Shown here piece by piece: positions 51,691-61,145 of a stretch of DNA of 64,000 nt. How positions within the stretch are numbered: position 1 is the first letter of the stretch; every line of letters begins with the position of its first letter. The position numbers and the translations under genes are program-made. The stretch is from positions 186,001 through 250,000 of the forward strand of contig NZ_CP095744.1 in assembly GCF_022049065.2 (NCBI RefSeq), read 5' to 3'. Under the pieces are notes generated by a model. The model ran no database searches. It was not told where the DNA came from and saw nothing but the letters and a program-made list of their open reading frames with translations. Source of the stretch: Niallia sp. Man26. GTDB lineage: Bacteria > Bacillota > Bacilli > Bacillales > Cytobacillaceae.

Positions 51691-52046
51691 ATAAATCCTC
51701 CTAAAGTTCATGTCATGGTGAGTAATAATACAAAATTAAAAATTTTCAGAAATAAAAAGTTAAAAAAATCCATCTCCTTTCTGTAAAAGCCGATCTTAAA
51801 ATATTAAATTCTGACTTTTCATATGATAGTGAATAGTTTGTATACAAATTAATATTTTTATTTATATCATATATCGTTACGAAATGTAATAGTTCTTTTG
51901 CAAAATATTTATTATTTAATGAAATATGTTTTGTTTTATTACTATATGAAAACTCTGTTCTTTTTTATTTACTATTAAATTTCTATATGGTTAAATACAC
52001 TCAATAACGTTTTTCGAAAATAATAGAAACAAAAGGAAAGAGAGGT
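51691..52046. other. Divergent A/T-rich intergenic region
   Basis: The stretch between the transporter and the Lrp/AsnC gene is nearly all A and T, as is common for Lrp-type binding regions (A-tract bending). No single palindrome stands out. Confidence 0.4.
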
Positions 52047-52532
52047 ATGATAAATTTGTCTTCCAATTATAGCGTTCCAAATTTAGTGCTCGATGAAATA
52101 GATAAAACCATCTTATCTATGCTGCATGAGAACAGCCGCATTTCTTACACAGATATCGCAAAAGAAGTTGATTTATCAAGGGTTGCTGTGCAAATGCGTA
52201 TTAACAACCTAACAGAGAAAGGCGTAATCGAAAAATTTACAACGGTGATTAATCCAACTAAAATCGGTATTCATGTATCTGCGTTTTTTAATGTAGAGGT
52301 AGAGCCCCAGCATTTAGAAGAAGTAGCAGCAAAGCTTGCTGAAGAACATTCTGTTACTAGCTTGTATCATATGACAGGACCTAGTAAATTACATATGCAT
52401 GGTATCTTTGGTGATAATCAAGAAATGGAAAAGTTTTTGACCGAAAAACTTTATCCGCTAAAAGGAGTAGTTAGTGTCGATTGCCAAATTCTGATTAAAA
52501 GATACAAAAGCAGAATGGGAATGAAACTGTAA
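52047..52532 (+). CDS. Lrp/AsnC-family transcriptional regulator
   Basis: A 161-residue regulator. N-terminal helix-turn-helix [38 protein letters not shown] (residues about 15 to 51), then the RAM/effector domain [20 protein letters not shown] and [16 protein letters not shown]. Lrp-type proteins form octamers and sense amino acids. It is divergent from the transporter gene and probably controls it. AAGGAAAGAGAGG precedes the ATG. Confidence 0.88.
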   Translation: MINLSSNYSVPNLVLDEIDKTILSMLHENSRISYTDIAKEVDLSRVAVQMRINNLTEKGVIEKFTTVINPTKIGIHVSAFFNVEVEPQHLEEVAAKLAEEHSVTSLYHMTGPSKLHMHGIFGDNQEMEKFLTEKLYPLKGVVSVDCQILIKRYKSRMGMKL

Positions 52533-52611
52533 AAAGGGGAATGATATCCCCTTTAAATACACTAAATAAAAAGAGGATTTCGTTATATTTATATAATTTA
52601 ATCGACATACA

Positions 52612-52650
52612 CAAAAAAAAGGATATCCTCCTAATCAGGACACCCTTTTA
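52612..52650 (-). terminator. Terminator of the narK gene
   Basis: On the minus strand AAAGGGTGTCC and GGATATCCTTT pair over 11 bp with G-U wobbles, followed by a U run. Confidence 0.75.
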
Positions 52651-52658
52651 CTAGTTTG

Positions 52659-54167
52659 CTAGCTTTTAACTGCTAAATCATTTAACATACCAACATATTT
52701 TTTAACTTCGCCAGATTTGCTTTTAATGGCGCTTATCGTCATCCATTGCTGGTACAGTTCACCGTTTTTACGCTTATTGCAAATTTCCCCTTCCCAGTAG
52801 CCTTTTTGTTTAATCATATTCCACATGTGCTGATAAAAAACGTCATCATGTTTTCCTGACTGCAGGATATTTGGATTTTTGCCGATTACCTCGTCTTTTG
52901 AGTAACCAGTTAATGTGGAGAATGATAGATTAATATCTTCGATAATTCCATGAGGATTAGTAATTAAAATAGCTTCCTTCGTTTCATTGATGATTTGTTT
53001 TTCAATGAAAAGATTATCCTTATAAAATAGCCATACTACAATAACAAAGCTGACTAAGGCAAATTCTGAAATAGCCATAAATCCAATTGAATAGTGACCA
53101 GTTGCATTAAGAACAAACGACAGAACAAGCGGCGGGAAGAAGCCGCCTAAACCACCCATTGCCGACACAATTCCGTTTACGATGCCAGCTTGTTTCGAAA
53201 AATAAAGCGGCACTAGCTTGAATATCGTTCCATTTCCTATCCCAGCAGATAACGCGATTGTCAATACACCAACAGAATAGAGACCAATGGACGGGGAGAA
53301 TGAAAGGAGCACGCCTGAAAATGCCAGCCCAAGAAATACAATCATTAATATTTTGTATGGATTAAATCGATCTGCTAACCACCCGCCAGTTGGACGCATC
53401 AAAGTTGCTAAAACAATGAAGCCTGCTGTTCGTAACCCTGCGTCAACACTGTCTAATCCAAAATGGGTTGTCAAAAAGTTTGGTAAATAAACAGTAAAGG
53501 CAACAAAAGCACCGAAAGTAATGAAATAAAATAAACTAATAAACCATAGCGTAGAGTTTTTATATACGCCTTTCACTTGTTCTATTAATGAAACTGTTAC
53601 TTTTCGTTCTTTGCGGTCACCGAAGAAGATATTTAATGCGGCAAATACAAGCAAAAGTATTAAATATAACTGAACCGTTTGCGTCCAGCCAATTGATTTT
53701 GCCACCACTGGTGCCGCAAATGTACTGATTGCCGTACCTGCATTTCCTAAGCCGTAAATACCATTTACAAATCCATGATTTTCTTTTGGATAGTATTTAG
53801 GAATCGAGGTAACCCCAACTGAAAATACAGCTCCGCCTATACCAATAAATAATCCTCCTATAATTAAATCAGCCATTGAATCCGCTTTACTTATTAAGAA
53901 GACAGGAAGCATCAGCAGAATAAAACTAATGATATGAATGATCCTTGCACCAAACCGGTTGGTGAAATATCCGATTGGTATCCGCAATAATGATCCTAAA
54001 ATAACAGGGACAGCTGTCACTAATGCCGTCTGGCCGTCTGTCAGCGGAATATCCTCTTTTATGAGTGGAATGAGTGAGGATATAAGAACCCATACCATAA
54101 ATCCTGCAATTAAACTTGATGTTTGGAGAAATAATTGTACGCTTCTAAGTGTACCCATTGTAAACAT
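52659..54167 (-). CDS. narK: NarK-type nitrate/nitrite transporter fused to a PAS domain
   Basis: A 502-residue fusion. Residues 1 to about 388 are a 12-helix MFS transporter with NarK features: LRIPIGYFTNRFGARI, the two nitrate signatures GLGNAGTAIS and SAMGGLGGFFPPLVL, and RPTGGWLADRFNPYK. After a short linker (FYKDNLFIEKQIINET) comes a complete PAS domain of about 105 residues (ILITNPHGIIEDIN, FSTLTGYSKDEVIGKNP, KGYWEGEICNKRKNGELYQQW, VKKYVGMLND), of the type usually found in diguanylate cyclases and kinases. B. subtilis NarK (395) has no such tail. The PAS lies in the cytoplasm and may gate transport by redox state or ligand. It diverges from narGHJI. Confidence 0.88.
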   Translation of the reverse strand: MFTMGTLRSVQLFLQTSSLIAGFMVWVLISSLIPLIKEDIPLTDGQTALVTAVPVILGSLLRIPIGYFTNRFGARIIHIISFILLMLPVFLISKADSMADLIIGGLFIGIGGAVFSVGVTSIPKYYPKENHGFVNGIYGLGNAGTAISTFAAPVVAKSIGWTQTVQLYLILLLVFAALNIFFGDRKERKVTVSLIEQVKGVYKNSTLWFISLFYFITFGAFVAFTVYLPNFLTTHFGLDSVDAGLRTAGFIVLATLMRPTGGWLADRFNPYKILMIVFLGLAFSGVLLSFSPSIGLYSVGVLTIALSAGIGNGTIFKLVPLYFSKQAGIVNGIVSAMGGLGGFFPPLVLSFVLNATGHYSIGFMAISEFALVSFVIVVWLFYKDNLFIEKQIINETKEAILITNPHGIIEDINLSFSTLTGYSKDEVIGKNPNILQSGKHDDVFYQHMWNMIKQKGYWEGEICNKRKNGELYQQWMTISAIKSKSGEVKKYVGMLNDLAVKS

Positions 54168-54238
54168 CCTTTCTAAAATTGTTCTTAATCATGCAAGTGT
54201 GAATTGATGAACAAAAATTCTTAATAGGAGGCCTTAAA

Positions 54239-54363
54239 TCAGCGCTGGTACTCGCTACAATCCATAGGGTACATGATTGCCAATGAGCCTGCAATAGCGA
54301 AAATGGCATATAAAGTTTGTGAAATAATAAATAACTTACTGGGCTTTTTTTCAGAATAAACAT
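54239..54363 (-). pseudogene. Possible small membrane peptide broken at an A tract
   Basis: In the narK leader, ATG 54363 starts MFILKK and then meets an A7 tract. With one more A the frame would run on as PSKLFIISQTLYAIFAIAG and end EYQR after 41 residues, a sensible single-helix peptide. As read, the frame goes elsewhere. There is no clear ribosome site. Either chance, an indel or a sequencing error; weak. Confidence 0.25.
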
Positions 54364-54368
54364 TGTAG

Positions 54369-54396
54369 CATCAAGCTTTATAGCTTGATGTTTTTT
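54369..54396 (+). terminator. Hairpin in the narK-narG intergenic region
   Basis: CATCAAGC and GCTTGATG around TTTATA, with six T on the plus strand. On the minus strand it would be a hairpin near the 5' end of the narK message; no plus-strand gene ends here. Confidence 0.55.
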
Positions 54397-54429
54397 GTTT
54401 TCTATCCAGGGATATTGTGAAAAAACAAC

Positions 54430-54470
54430 ATTTTATCAGCATAGTGAGCGGAAAAATCAGGGGATTCCCT
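54430..54470 (-). promoter_or_regulatory. narK promoter with candidate NreC site
   Basis: On the minus strand TAAAAT (54430-54435) is a plausible -10 with start near 54423. The palindrome AGGGGATTCCCT (54459-54470) is centred about 41.5 bases upstream of that start, the classical position for an activator. It shares AGGG/CCCT half sites with the site before narG. Confidence 0.5.
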
Positions 54471-54551
54471 TAATCAATTTCCGGCTGCCAAAAAGCGTAA
54501 ATTTGAACATTCTGCGACAATTGACTGTTTTCACCTCTTGAAAAGCCAATA

Positions 54552-54597
54552 TAGGGAATTTCCCTAATAGTTAGTTCGAAAGAAAGGTCGATACAAT
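54552..54597 (+). promoter_or_regulatory. narG promoter with candidate NreC site
   Basis: TAGGGAATTTCCCTA (54552-54566) is a 15-bp palindrome. TACAAT (54592-54597) is a plausible -10 with no good -35, as expected for an activated promoter; the palindrome is centred near -45. The response regulator NreC, encoded in the same cluster, is the obvious candidate activator; FNR-type TGTGA-N6-TCACA boxes were not convincing here. Confidence 0.5.
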
Positions 54598-54638
54598 GGA
54601 ATAGTAGATCGAGTCGGTTTTAAACAGGAGGGCTCATA

Positions 54639-57600
54639 ATGGCTAAACGGACAAAGAAATTAAACTTTTTTAAGAAAACAGAAAAATTTAATGGTAACTG
54701 GTCTGTTTTACAAGAAACAGACCGCGAATGGGAAAATATTTACCGGGGGAGATGGGCGCATGACAAAGAAGTGCGGACAACTCATGGTGTTAACTGCACA
54801 GGTTCATGCAGCTGGAAGGTCTTCGTTAAGAGCGGCATTATTACATGGGAAAATCAAGCAACAGATTATCCAAGCTGCGGACCTGATATGCCGGAGTTTG
54901 AACCAAGGGGCTGTCCGCGGGGAGCAAGCTTTTCTTGGTATGAGTACAGCCCGCTGCGCATTAAATTTCCATATATGCGAGGACGGCTTTGGAAAATGTG
55001 GCAAGAAGCATTACAACATTATCAAGATCCTGTCAAAGCATGGGGAAGTATAGTCGAGGATAAAGAAAAAGCAGACTCTTATAAGAAGCTTAGAGGAAAG
55101 GGCGGCATGATTCGCGTTACATTTGAAGAAGCGTATCAAATGATTTCCGCTATGCTTATTTATACGATAAAAAAATATGGACCTGACCGAATTGCTGGGT
55201 TTTCCCCTATTCCTGCGATGTCCATGATCAGCTATGCTGCAGGCAGCCGTTTTTTAAGCTTGATCGGAGGAGAGCTACTAAGCTTCTATGATTGGTATGC
55301 AGACTTACCGCCTGCTTCTCCGCAAATATGGGGGGAACAAACAGATGTACCAGAATCTAGTGATTGGTATAACGCCGGTTATATCATGATGTGGGGCTCG
55401 AATGTTCCATTAACACGAACACCAGATGCGCATTTTATGGCAGAGGTGCGCTATAAAGGTGCAAAAGTTGTTTCTGTGGCGCCTGACTATGCAGAAAGTG
55501 TTAAATTCGCAGACAACTGGCTAGCTCCTCACCCAGGAACAGATGCAGCCTTGGCACAAGCGATGACACATGTAATTCTGAAGGAATTTTATATAAACCG
55601 GAAAGAAGAGGCATTCATTAACTATGCAAAAAAATATACAGATTTACCATTTTTGTTAAAGCTGGAGCCAACTAGTGACGGCAAGTTTAAAGCAGGCCGA
55701 TTTCTTCGAGCAGAAGAGCTGAATAACGATGGCAACATGGTTAATGGCGCATGGAAACCAGTTCTTTTAGATGAAGATTCCAATCGCATTGTAGTGCCAA
55801 ATGGAACGATTGGCCAGCGTTGGAATGATAACGAAAAATGGAATTTAAAGCTGGAAACAGAAAGAGGAGAAGCAATTTCGCCCTTATTATCTACTTTTTC
55901 ACAAGAGAATGCAGAAAAAGTAAAGATACAATTTCCGTTATTTGAATCAAGTGGAAATAAAGTTTTTGACCGGCCAATTTCCGCTATTCCGATTTTATTA
56001 GCAGATGGTTCCACCGGGTTTGCTGCAACTGTTTATGATGTCATGCTTGCCCAATATGGTGTTTCAGAAGATCCGGCGGTCCTAATTGAAGATGATATTT
56101 ACACGCCAGCCTGGCAGGAGCCGATTACTGGAGTTAAAGCAAGCATCGTCGAGCAAATAGCAAAAGAATTTGCCCAAAACTCGATTGACACACAAGGTCG
56201 CTCGATGATCATCATGGGGGCTGGAATCAATCATTGGTACAACAGTGATACGATTTACCGAGCCATTTTGAACTTAGTTATTTTAACAGCATCTGAGGGA
56301 GTTAACGGAGGTGGCTGGGCTCATTATGTTGGTCAGGAGAAATGCCGTCCGTATGAAGGCTGGGGAACGATAGCCTTTGCGAAGGACTGGCAGGCACCGC
56401 CTCGTCAGCAAAATGGAACATCCTTCTTCTATTTTACATCTGATCAGTGGCGATATGAGGAAGAAGAGCTAGGCAACAAACTATATGCTTCACCGCTTGT
56501 GAAGGATATAACATATAAACATCCAGCTGATTATAATGTGCTTGCTGCCAGATTAGGCTGGTTGCCTTCTTACCCGCAGTTTAATAAAAACTCATTAAAC
56601 TTTGCGAAAAACAATAAAAATCCGGAAGACATCATTCCTAATTTGGTAAAGGAATTAAAGTCAGGAGAAACATCCTTTGCTATTGAAGACCCTGATAATC
56701 CAGTGAACTTTCCGCGTGGTTTATTTGTTTGGCGCTCCAATTTAATGTCCAGCTCCAGTAAGGGGCAGGAATATTTTATGAAGCATCTGCTTGGCACGAC
56801 TGAAAATGTGTTAGCTTCTCCAAGTCATAGCTTTAAACCAGAGGAAGTGAAATGGCATGAGGAGGAACAAACAGGCAAAGTTGATTTATTAGTTACATTG
56901 GATTTCCGTATGACTGCAACTCCGATGTACTCCGATATTATTCTGCCAGCAGCAACCTGGTATGAAAAGGAAGACTTAAGCAGTACAGATATGCATCCAT
57001 TCGTTCATCCCTTTAATAAAGCAGTTGATCCTGTCTGGGAGTCTAAATCAGACTGGAACATATTTAAGGGACTTGCGAAATCTTTTACAGAAATGGCTCA
57101 GTCCCAGTTTGATGCTCCTGAGATTGATGTAGTGTCCGTTCCGCTCAACCATGATGCACCTTCGGAAATAGCGCAGCCATATGGATTAGTGAAGGATTGG
57201 AAAAAAGGCGAAATCGATGCAATCCCTGGCAAGACCATGCCAAACTTTACACTGGTAGAACGTGATTATCGGCAAATTTATGACAAGTTTATCACATTAG
57301 GACCAAAAGTTGGTACGTACCCAACAGGGGCCCATGGTGTTAATTACAAAACAACTGAACAATATGAGGAATTAAAACAATCGTTAGGCACTTATGATGA
57401 TGATACAATCAAAAACGGTTTGCCAATCATTGCCGATGAAAAAAAAGTCGCCAACAGTATATTAGCACTATCAAGTGCAACTAACGGAGAGTTAGCTGTT
57501 AGAGCGTGGGAAACGATGGAAGAGAAAACAGGCATGCCGTTAAAGGATATTGCAATAAAACGGCAAGGTGAAAAAATGACGTTCGAAAGTGTGACCGTCC

Positions 57601-58301
57601 AGCCAAGAGAGGTTATTCCAACACCAATTTTCACCGGTTCTAATAATGATGGCAAACGATACTCACCTTTTACAACAAATATCGAAAGGCTTGTGCCTTT
57701 TCGAACATTGACAGGACGTCAGCATTTTTATCTCGATCATGAATTGTTCTTTGAATATGGCGAGAACTTACCAGTCTATAAACCGACATTGCCGCAAATT
57801 ATTTTTGATGAACAGGATAAAATGCCGGCAGCTGAAGCTAACTTAATTCTTCGATACATGACACCACATGGTAAATGGAATATCCACAGTATGTATCAGG
57901 ATAATCAGCATATGCTTACTCTCTTCCGCGGTGGTCCTACTGTCTGGATAAGTGATATAGATGCAAAGAACGCTGAAATTAAAGATAATGATTGGCTTGA
58001 AGTATTTAATCGCAATGGTGTAACAGTTGCCAGAGCGGTCGTTAGTCACCGCATGCCGCGGGGGTCTATGTTTATGTATCATGCTCAGGACCGCCACATT
58101 AATATGCCTGGTTCAAAGCTTACAGGAAATCGCCCGGGAAGTCACAATGGACCAACAAGAATACATGTAAAACCAACACAAATGGTAGGCGGATATGCAC
58201 AGCTTAGCTACGGGTTTAACTATTATGGTCCGATTGGCAATCAACGTGACTTGTATGTTGTTGTTCGGAAGCTGAAGGAGGTCGACTGGCTTGAAGATTA
58301 A
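54639..58301 (+). CDS. narG: Respiratory nitrate reductase alpha subunit
   Basis: The 1220-residue catalytic subunit reduces nitrate to nitrite at a molybdenum bis-MGD centre on the cytoplasmic side of the membrane. Ligands of the FS0 [4Fe-4S] cluster are His49, Cys53, Cys57 and Cys92 (THGVNCTGSC and RGCPRG), the same numbering as E. coli NarG. The Mo-ligand Asp lies in YDWYADLPPASPQ, followed by WGEQTDVPES. No twin-arginine signal. GGAGGG precedes the ATG. It heads the narGHJI-nreABC-moeA cluster and is activated, presumably, by NreC through the palindrome upstream. B. subtilis NarG has 1228 residues. Confidence 0.97.
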   Translation: MAKRTKKLNFFKKTEKFNGNWSVLQETDREWENIYRGRWAHDKEVRTTHGVNCTGSCSWKVFVKSGIITWENQATDYPSCGPDMPEFEPRGCPRGASFSWYEYSPLRIKFPYMRGRLWKMWQEALQHYQDPVKAWGSIVEDKEKADSYKKLRGKGGMIRVTFEEAYQMISAMLIYTIKKYGPDRIAGFSPIPAMSMISYAAGSRFLSLIGGELLSFYDWYADLPPASPQIWGEQTDVPESSDWYNAGYIMMWGSNVPLTRTPDAHFMAEVRYKGAKVVSVAPDYAESVKFADNWLAPHPGTDAALAQAMTHVILKEFYINRKEEAFINYAKKYTDLPFLLKLEPTSDGKFKAGRFLRAEELNNDGNMVNGAWKPVLLDEDSNRIVVPNGTIGQRWNDNEKWNLKLETERGEAISPLLSTFSQENAEKVKIQFPLFESSGNKVFDRPISAIPILLADGSTGFAATVYDVMLAQYGVSEDPAVLIEDDIYTPAWQEPITGVKASIVEQIAKEFAQNSIDTQGRSMIIMGAGINHWYNSDTIYRAILNLVILTASEGVNGGGWAHYVGQEKCRPYEGWGTIAFAKDWQAPPRQQNGTSFFYFTSDQWRYEEEELGNKLYASPLVKDITYKHPADYNVLAARLGWLPSYPQFNKNSLNFAKNNKNPEDIIPNLVKELKSGETSFAIEDPDNPVNFPRGLFVWRSNLMSSSSKGQEYFMKHLLGTTENVLASPSHSFKPEEVKWHEEEQTGKVDLLVTLDFRMTATPMYSDIILPAATWYEKEDLSSTDMHPFVHPFNKAVDPVWESKSDWNIFKGLAKSFTEMAQSQFDAPEIDVVSVPLNHDAPSEIAQPYGLVKDWKKGEIDAIPGKTMPNFTLVERDYRQIYDKFITLGPKVGTYPTGAHGVNYKTTEQYEELKQSLGTYDDDTIKNGLPIIADEKKVANSILALSSATNGELAVRAWETMEEKTGMPLKDIAIKRQGEKMTFESVTVQPREVIPTPIFTGSNNDGKRYSPFTTNIERLVPFRTLTGRQHFYLDHELFFEYGENLPVYKPTLPQIIFDEQDKMPAAEANLILRYMTPHGKWNIHSMYQDNQHMLTLFRGGPTVWISDIDAKNAEIKDNDWLEVFNRNGVTVARAVVSHRMPRGSMFMYHAQDRHINMPGSKLTGNRPGSHNGPTRIHVKPTQMVGGYAQLSYGFNYYGPIGNQRDLYVVVRKLKEVDWLED

Positions 58302-59853
58302 AGCACAAATCGCAATGGTATTAAATTTAGATAAATGCATCGGCTGTCATACATGCAGTGTTACATGTAAAAATACATGGACAAATCGGCCAGGTGCGGA
58401 ATATATGTGGTTCAACAATGTTGAAACAAAACCAGGGATAGGCTACCCAAAGCGCTGGGAAGACCAGGAGCATTATAAGGGTGGCTGGGAGTTGAATAAA
58501 AAAGGAAAGCTGCAGCTTAAGTCCGGCTCGAAAATCAATAAAGTAGCAACAGGGAAAATATTTTACAATCCAGATATGCCGAAGCTTGATGATTATTATG
58601 AACCGTGGACTTATTCATATGATAACCTTTTCTCGCCGAAGGAACGTGCACAGCAGCCTGTTGCACGTCCCCAATCATTAATAAGCGGCAAGGAAATGGA
58701 AATTGAGTGGGGACCGAACTGGGAAGATGATTTAGCAGGGGCTCCTGAAACAGCACCGCTTGACCCGAACATCCAAAAAATCGAAGAAGAAATCAAATTG
58801 AACTTTGACCATGCTTTTATGACGTATCTGCCAAGATTATGTGAGCATTGCTTAAACCCAGCTTGCGTTGCTTCCTGTCCAAGCGGAGCTATGTATAAAC
58901 GGGACGAAGATGGGATTGTGCTAGTCAATCAAGAAGAATGCCGCAGCTGGCGCTTCTGTATGTCAGGCTGTCCCTATAAAAAAGTGTATTTTAACTGGAA
59001 AACAAGCAAAGCAGAAAAATGTACGTTTTGTTTTCCAAGAATTGAAAATGGACTTCCGACCGTATGCTCTGAAACATGCACAGGACGTATTCGCTATCTA
59101 GGCGTTCTTTTATATGATGCAGATCGTGTGGAAGAAGCGGCATCTGTCAGCAATGAAACAGATTTATATAAAGCACAGCTGGAGCTGTTTTTAGACCCAA
59201 ATGATCCAGAGATAATCAGTCAGGCCAGAAAAGATGGGGTAGCAGAGTCCTTTATTGAAGCAGCACAACATTCACCAATCTATAAAATGGCGATTGAATA
59301 TAAAATTGCCTTCCCATTGCATCCAGAGTATCGGACATTGCCAATGGTTTGGTATGTGCCGCCCCTTTCCCCGATAATGAGCTATTTCGAAGGCAAGGAT
59401 TCCATTCAAAATCCGGATATGATTTTCCCGGCTATTGAAGAAATGCGCATTCCTGTCAGTTATATTGCCAGCATGCTGACTGCAGGTGACACGGATGTAA
59501 TAACACTTGCTTTGCAGAAGATGGCTATGATGCGTCAATATATGCGGGCTGTTTCTGCTAATAAAGAATTTGATACCTCCCGATTAGAACGTGTCGGGTT
59601 AACGGAAAAAACGACGAAGGAAATGTATCGTTTACTTGCCATAGCAAAATATGAAGATCGTTTTGTTATTCCAACTTCACATAAAGAAGCATACTTAGAT
59701 CCCTATACAGAACAAGGCACCTCAGGTTTTAGTGCATGCAATGGCTGCTCTTTGTCTGGGGGCGGTATGGGAGCAAACAACAACCCACCAGTCGACACAA
59801 CAAATCAAAGCTTATATGAAAAGAATTTTTATGGAGGGATATGGCGTGATTAA
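58291..59853 (+). CDS. narH: Respiratory nitrate reductase beta subunit
   Basis: NarH (520 residues) carries electrons from NarI to NarG through four iron-sulfur clusters. The cysteine groups are visible: CIGCHTCSVTC, CEHCLNPACVASCP, CRSWRFCMSGCP (with Trp replacing one Cys, as for the [3Fe-4S] cluster) and CTFCFPRIENGLPTVC. The tail has an extra FSACNGCSLSGGGMG segment and is longer than in B. subtilis NarH. The TTG start overlaps the narG end by 11 bases and follows GAAGGAGG. Its end overlaps the start of narJ. Confidence 0.96.
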   Translation: MKIKAQIAMVLNLDKCIGCHTCSVTCKNTWTNRPGAEYMWFNNVETKPGIGYPKRWEDQEHYKGGWELNKKGKLQLKSGSKINKVATGKIFYNPDMPKLDDYYEPWTYSYDNLFSPKERAQQPVARPQSLISGKEMEIEWGPNWEDDLAGAPETAPLDPNIQKIEEEIKLNFDHAFMTYLPRLCEHCLNPACVASCPSGAMYKRDEDGIVLVNQEECRSWRFCMSGCPYKKVYFNWKTSKAEKCTFCFPRIENGLPTVCSETCTGRIRYLGVLLYDADRVEEAASVSNETDLYKAQLELFLDPNDPEIISQARKDGVAESFIEAAQHSPIYKMAIEYKIAFPLHPEYRTLPMVWYVPPLSPIMSYFEGKDSIQNPDMIFPAIEEMRIPVSYIASMLTAGDTDVITLALQKMAMMRQYMRAVSANKEFDTSRLERVGLTEKTTKEMYRLLAIAKYEDRFVIPTSHKEAYLDPYTEQGTSGFSACNGCSLSGGGMGANNNPPVDTTNQSLYEKNFYGGIWRD

Positions 59854-60424
59854 TCAATGTGAATTTGAAAAATACAGACCCATACTCCAAGAATTTAGTT
59901 TGATGCTGCTTTATCCCCAAGAAAGACGGCTAAAGCAGCAGGATTTTCCTTTAATAGAGTTATATAGTGAAAGCAATAAACAAATATCGGAAAATATGAA
60001 TCGTTTTTTTGACTATATAAGCGAATTAACTCTGCTCCAGCAGCAAGAGTATTATGTGCAAACATTCGACTTCAGTAAAAAAACACCACTTCACATGACT
60101 TATGTAAAATATGAAGATGCCAAAGAAAGAGGGCAAATACTTGTCCAATTAAAATTGATGTACGCCATGTGCGGGTTAGAATTGGACTCAAAAGAGCTAT
60201 CCGATTACTTACCTTTAATGCTAGAGTTTTTAGCAAATGGAGAATGGATACACAATAATCGTCTTCAGAAATGGCAGCTATTATTCGCGATAGTGGAGGA
60301 TGGAACGTATTTTCTCCAGGAAGAATTGAAACAAAAAGACAATCCGTATCAGTATGTGATTCAAGCTGTTCGGCTTTCTTTAAAAGCATGTATGGAGTCA
60401 GAGAGGGAGGCGACTATACAATGA
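59846..60424 (+). CDS. narJ: Nitrate reductase assembly chaperone
   Basis: NarJ (192 residues) binds the N-terminus of NarG and helps insert the molybdenum cofactor and FS0 cluster; it is not part of the final enzyme. It is an all-helical TorD-like protein: FSLMLLYPQERRLKQ near the N-terminus, YYVQTFDFSKKTPLHMTYV (the typical FD-x4-PLHLTY signature), and LPLMLEFLANGEW. The GTG at 59846 is chosen because GGAGGG lies seven bases before it; it overlaps narH by 8 bases. Its TGA overlaps the ATG of narI. Confidence 0.92.
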   Translation: MINQCEFEKYRPILQEFSLMLLYPQERRLKQQDFPLIELYSESNKQISENMNRFFDYISELTLLQQQEYYVQTFDFSKKTPLHMTYVKYEDAKERGQILVQLKLMYAMCGLELDSKELSDYLPLMLEFLANGEWIHNNRLQKWQLLFAIVEDGTYFLQEELKQKDNPYQYVIQAVRLSLKACMESEREATIQ

Positions 60425-61110
60425 GTGGTGTAAACCAGCTCTTCTGGACAGTTATTCCCTATATATTCTTGATGATCTTTGTGTTAGGGATGATCTTTCG
60501 CTATCGCTATGATCAATTTTCATGGACAGCTAAGTCCAGTGAATTACTAGAAAAGAAGAAATTAATGATTGGCAGCAGTCTATTTCATATCGGAATTATC
60601 TTCGTGTTTTTTGGCCATGTGGGAGGCTTGCTTGTTCCGATTGAAGTAACAGAAGCTTTTGGTATCAGTAACCATCTGTATCATACGATTGCCGTATGGG
60701 TCGGCGGCATTTTCGGCTTCATGGCATATGTGGGAATCATTCTGTTAACATGGCGAAGAGTATCAGATGTACGTGTCCGCTCCATTAGTACTTTCTCAGA
60801 TATATCTATTAATATCATTTTAATCATCGTTATGTCTTTAGGTATTTTCAGCACATTTTTTGGCACGAGCAGTCAGCCGGATTTTAACTATCGTGAATCA
60901 ATCTCGATTTGGTTTAGACAGTTATTTATTCTCCAGCCGGATGGCAGCCTGATGAGCGGAGTTCCGCTGCTGTTTAAATTACATATCATTTCTGCTTTTG
61001 CCCTGCTTGCTCTGTTTCCTTTCAGCAGATTAGTACATGCATTTAGCTTGCCAATAGGATATATTAAAAGACGATATATAATCTATCAAAAAAATGTGGT
61101 GCGTAAGTAA
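60421..61110 (+). CDS. narI: Respiratory nitrate reductase gamma subunit (cytochrome b)
   Basis: NarI (229 residues) is the membrane anchor with two b hemes that oxidises menaquinol. About five membrane helices; heme-ligand histidines are seen in SSLFHIGIIFVFFGHVGG and in the C-terminal region LHIISAFALLALFPFSRLVHAFSLP. FRYRYDQFSWTAKSSELLEKK follows the first helix, as in other NarI proteins. The ATG at 60421 follows GAGAGGGAGG and overlaps the narJ stop (ATGA). Confidence 0.95.
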   Translation: MSGVNQLFWTVIPYIFLMIFVLGMIFRYRYDQFSWTAKSSELLEKKKLMIGSSLFHIGIIFVFFGHVGGLLVPIEVTEAFGISNHLYHTIAVWVGGIFGFMAYVGIILLTWRRVSDVRVRSISTFSDISINIILIIVMSLGIFSTFFGTSSQPDFNYRESISIWFRQLFILQPDGSLMSGVPLLFKLHIISAFALLALFPFSRLVHAFSLPIGYIKRRYIIYQKNVVRK

Positions 61111-61145
61111 TTTAAATATGATGCTAGAAAAGGGAATGAAATCAA

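Noticed and set aside
54198..54214. FNR-like box TGTGAATTGATGAACA in narK leader
   Set aside because: Only the first half matches TGTGA-N6-TCACA and it lies downstream of the likely narK start.
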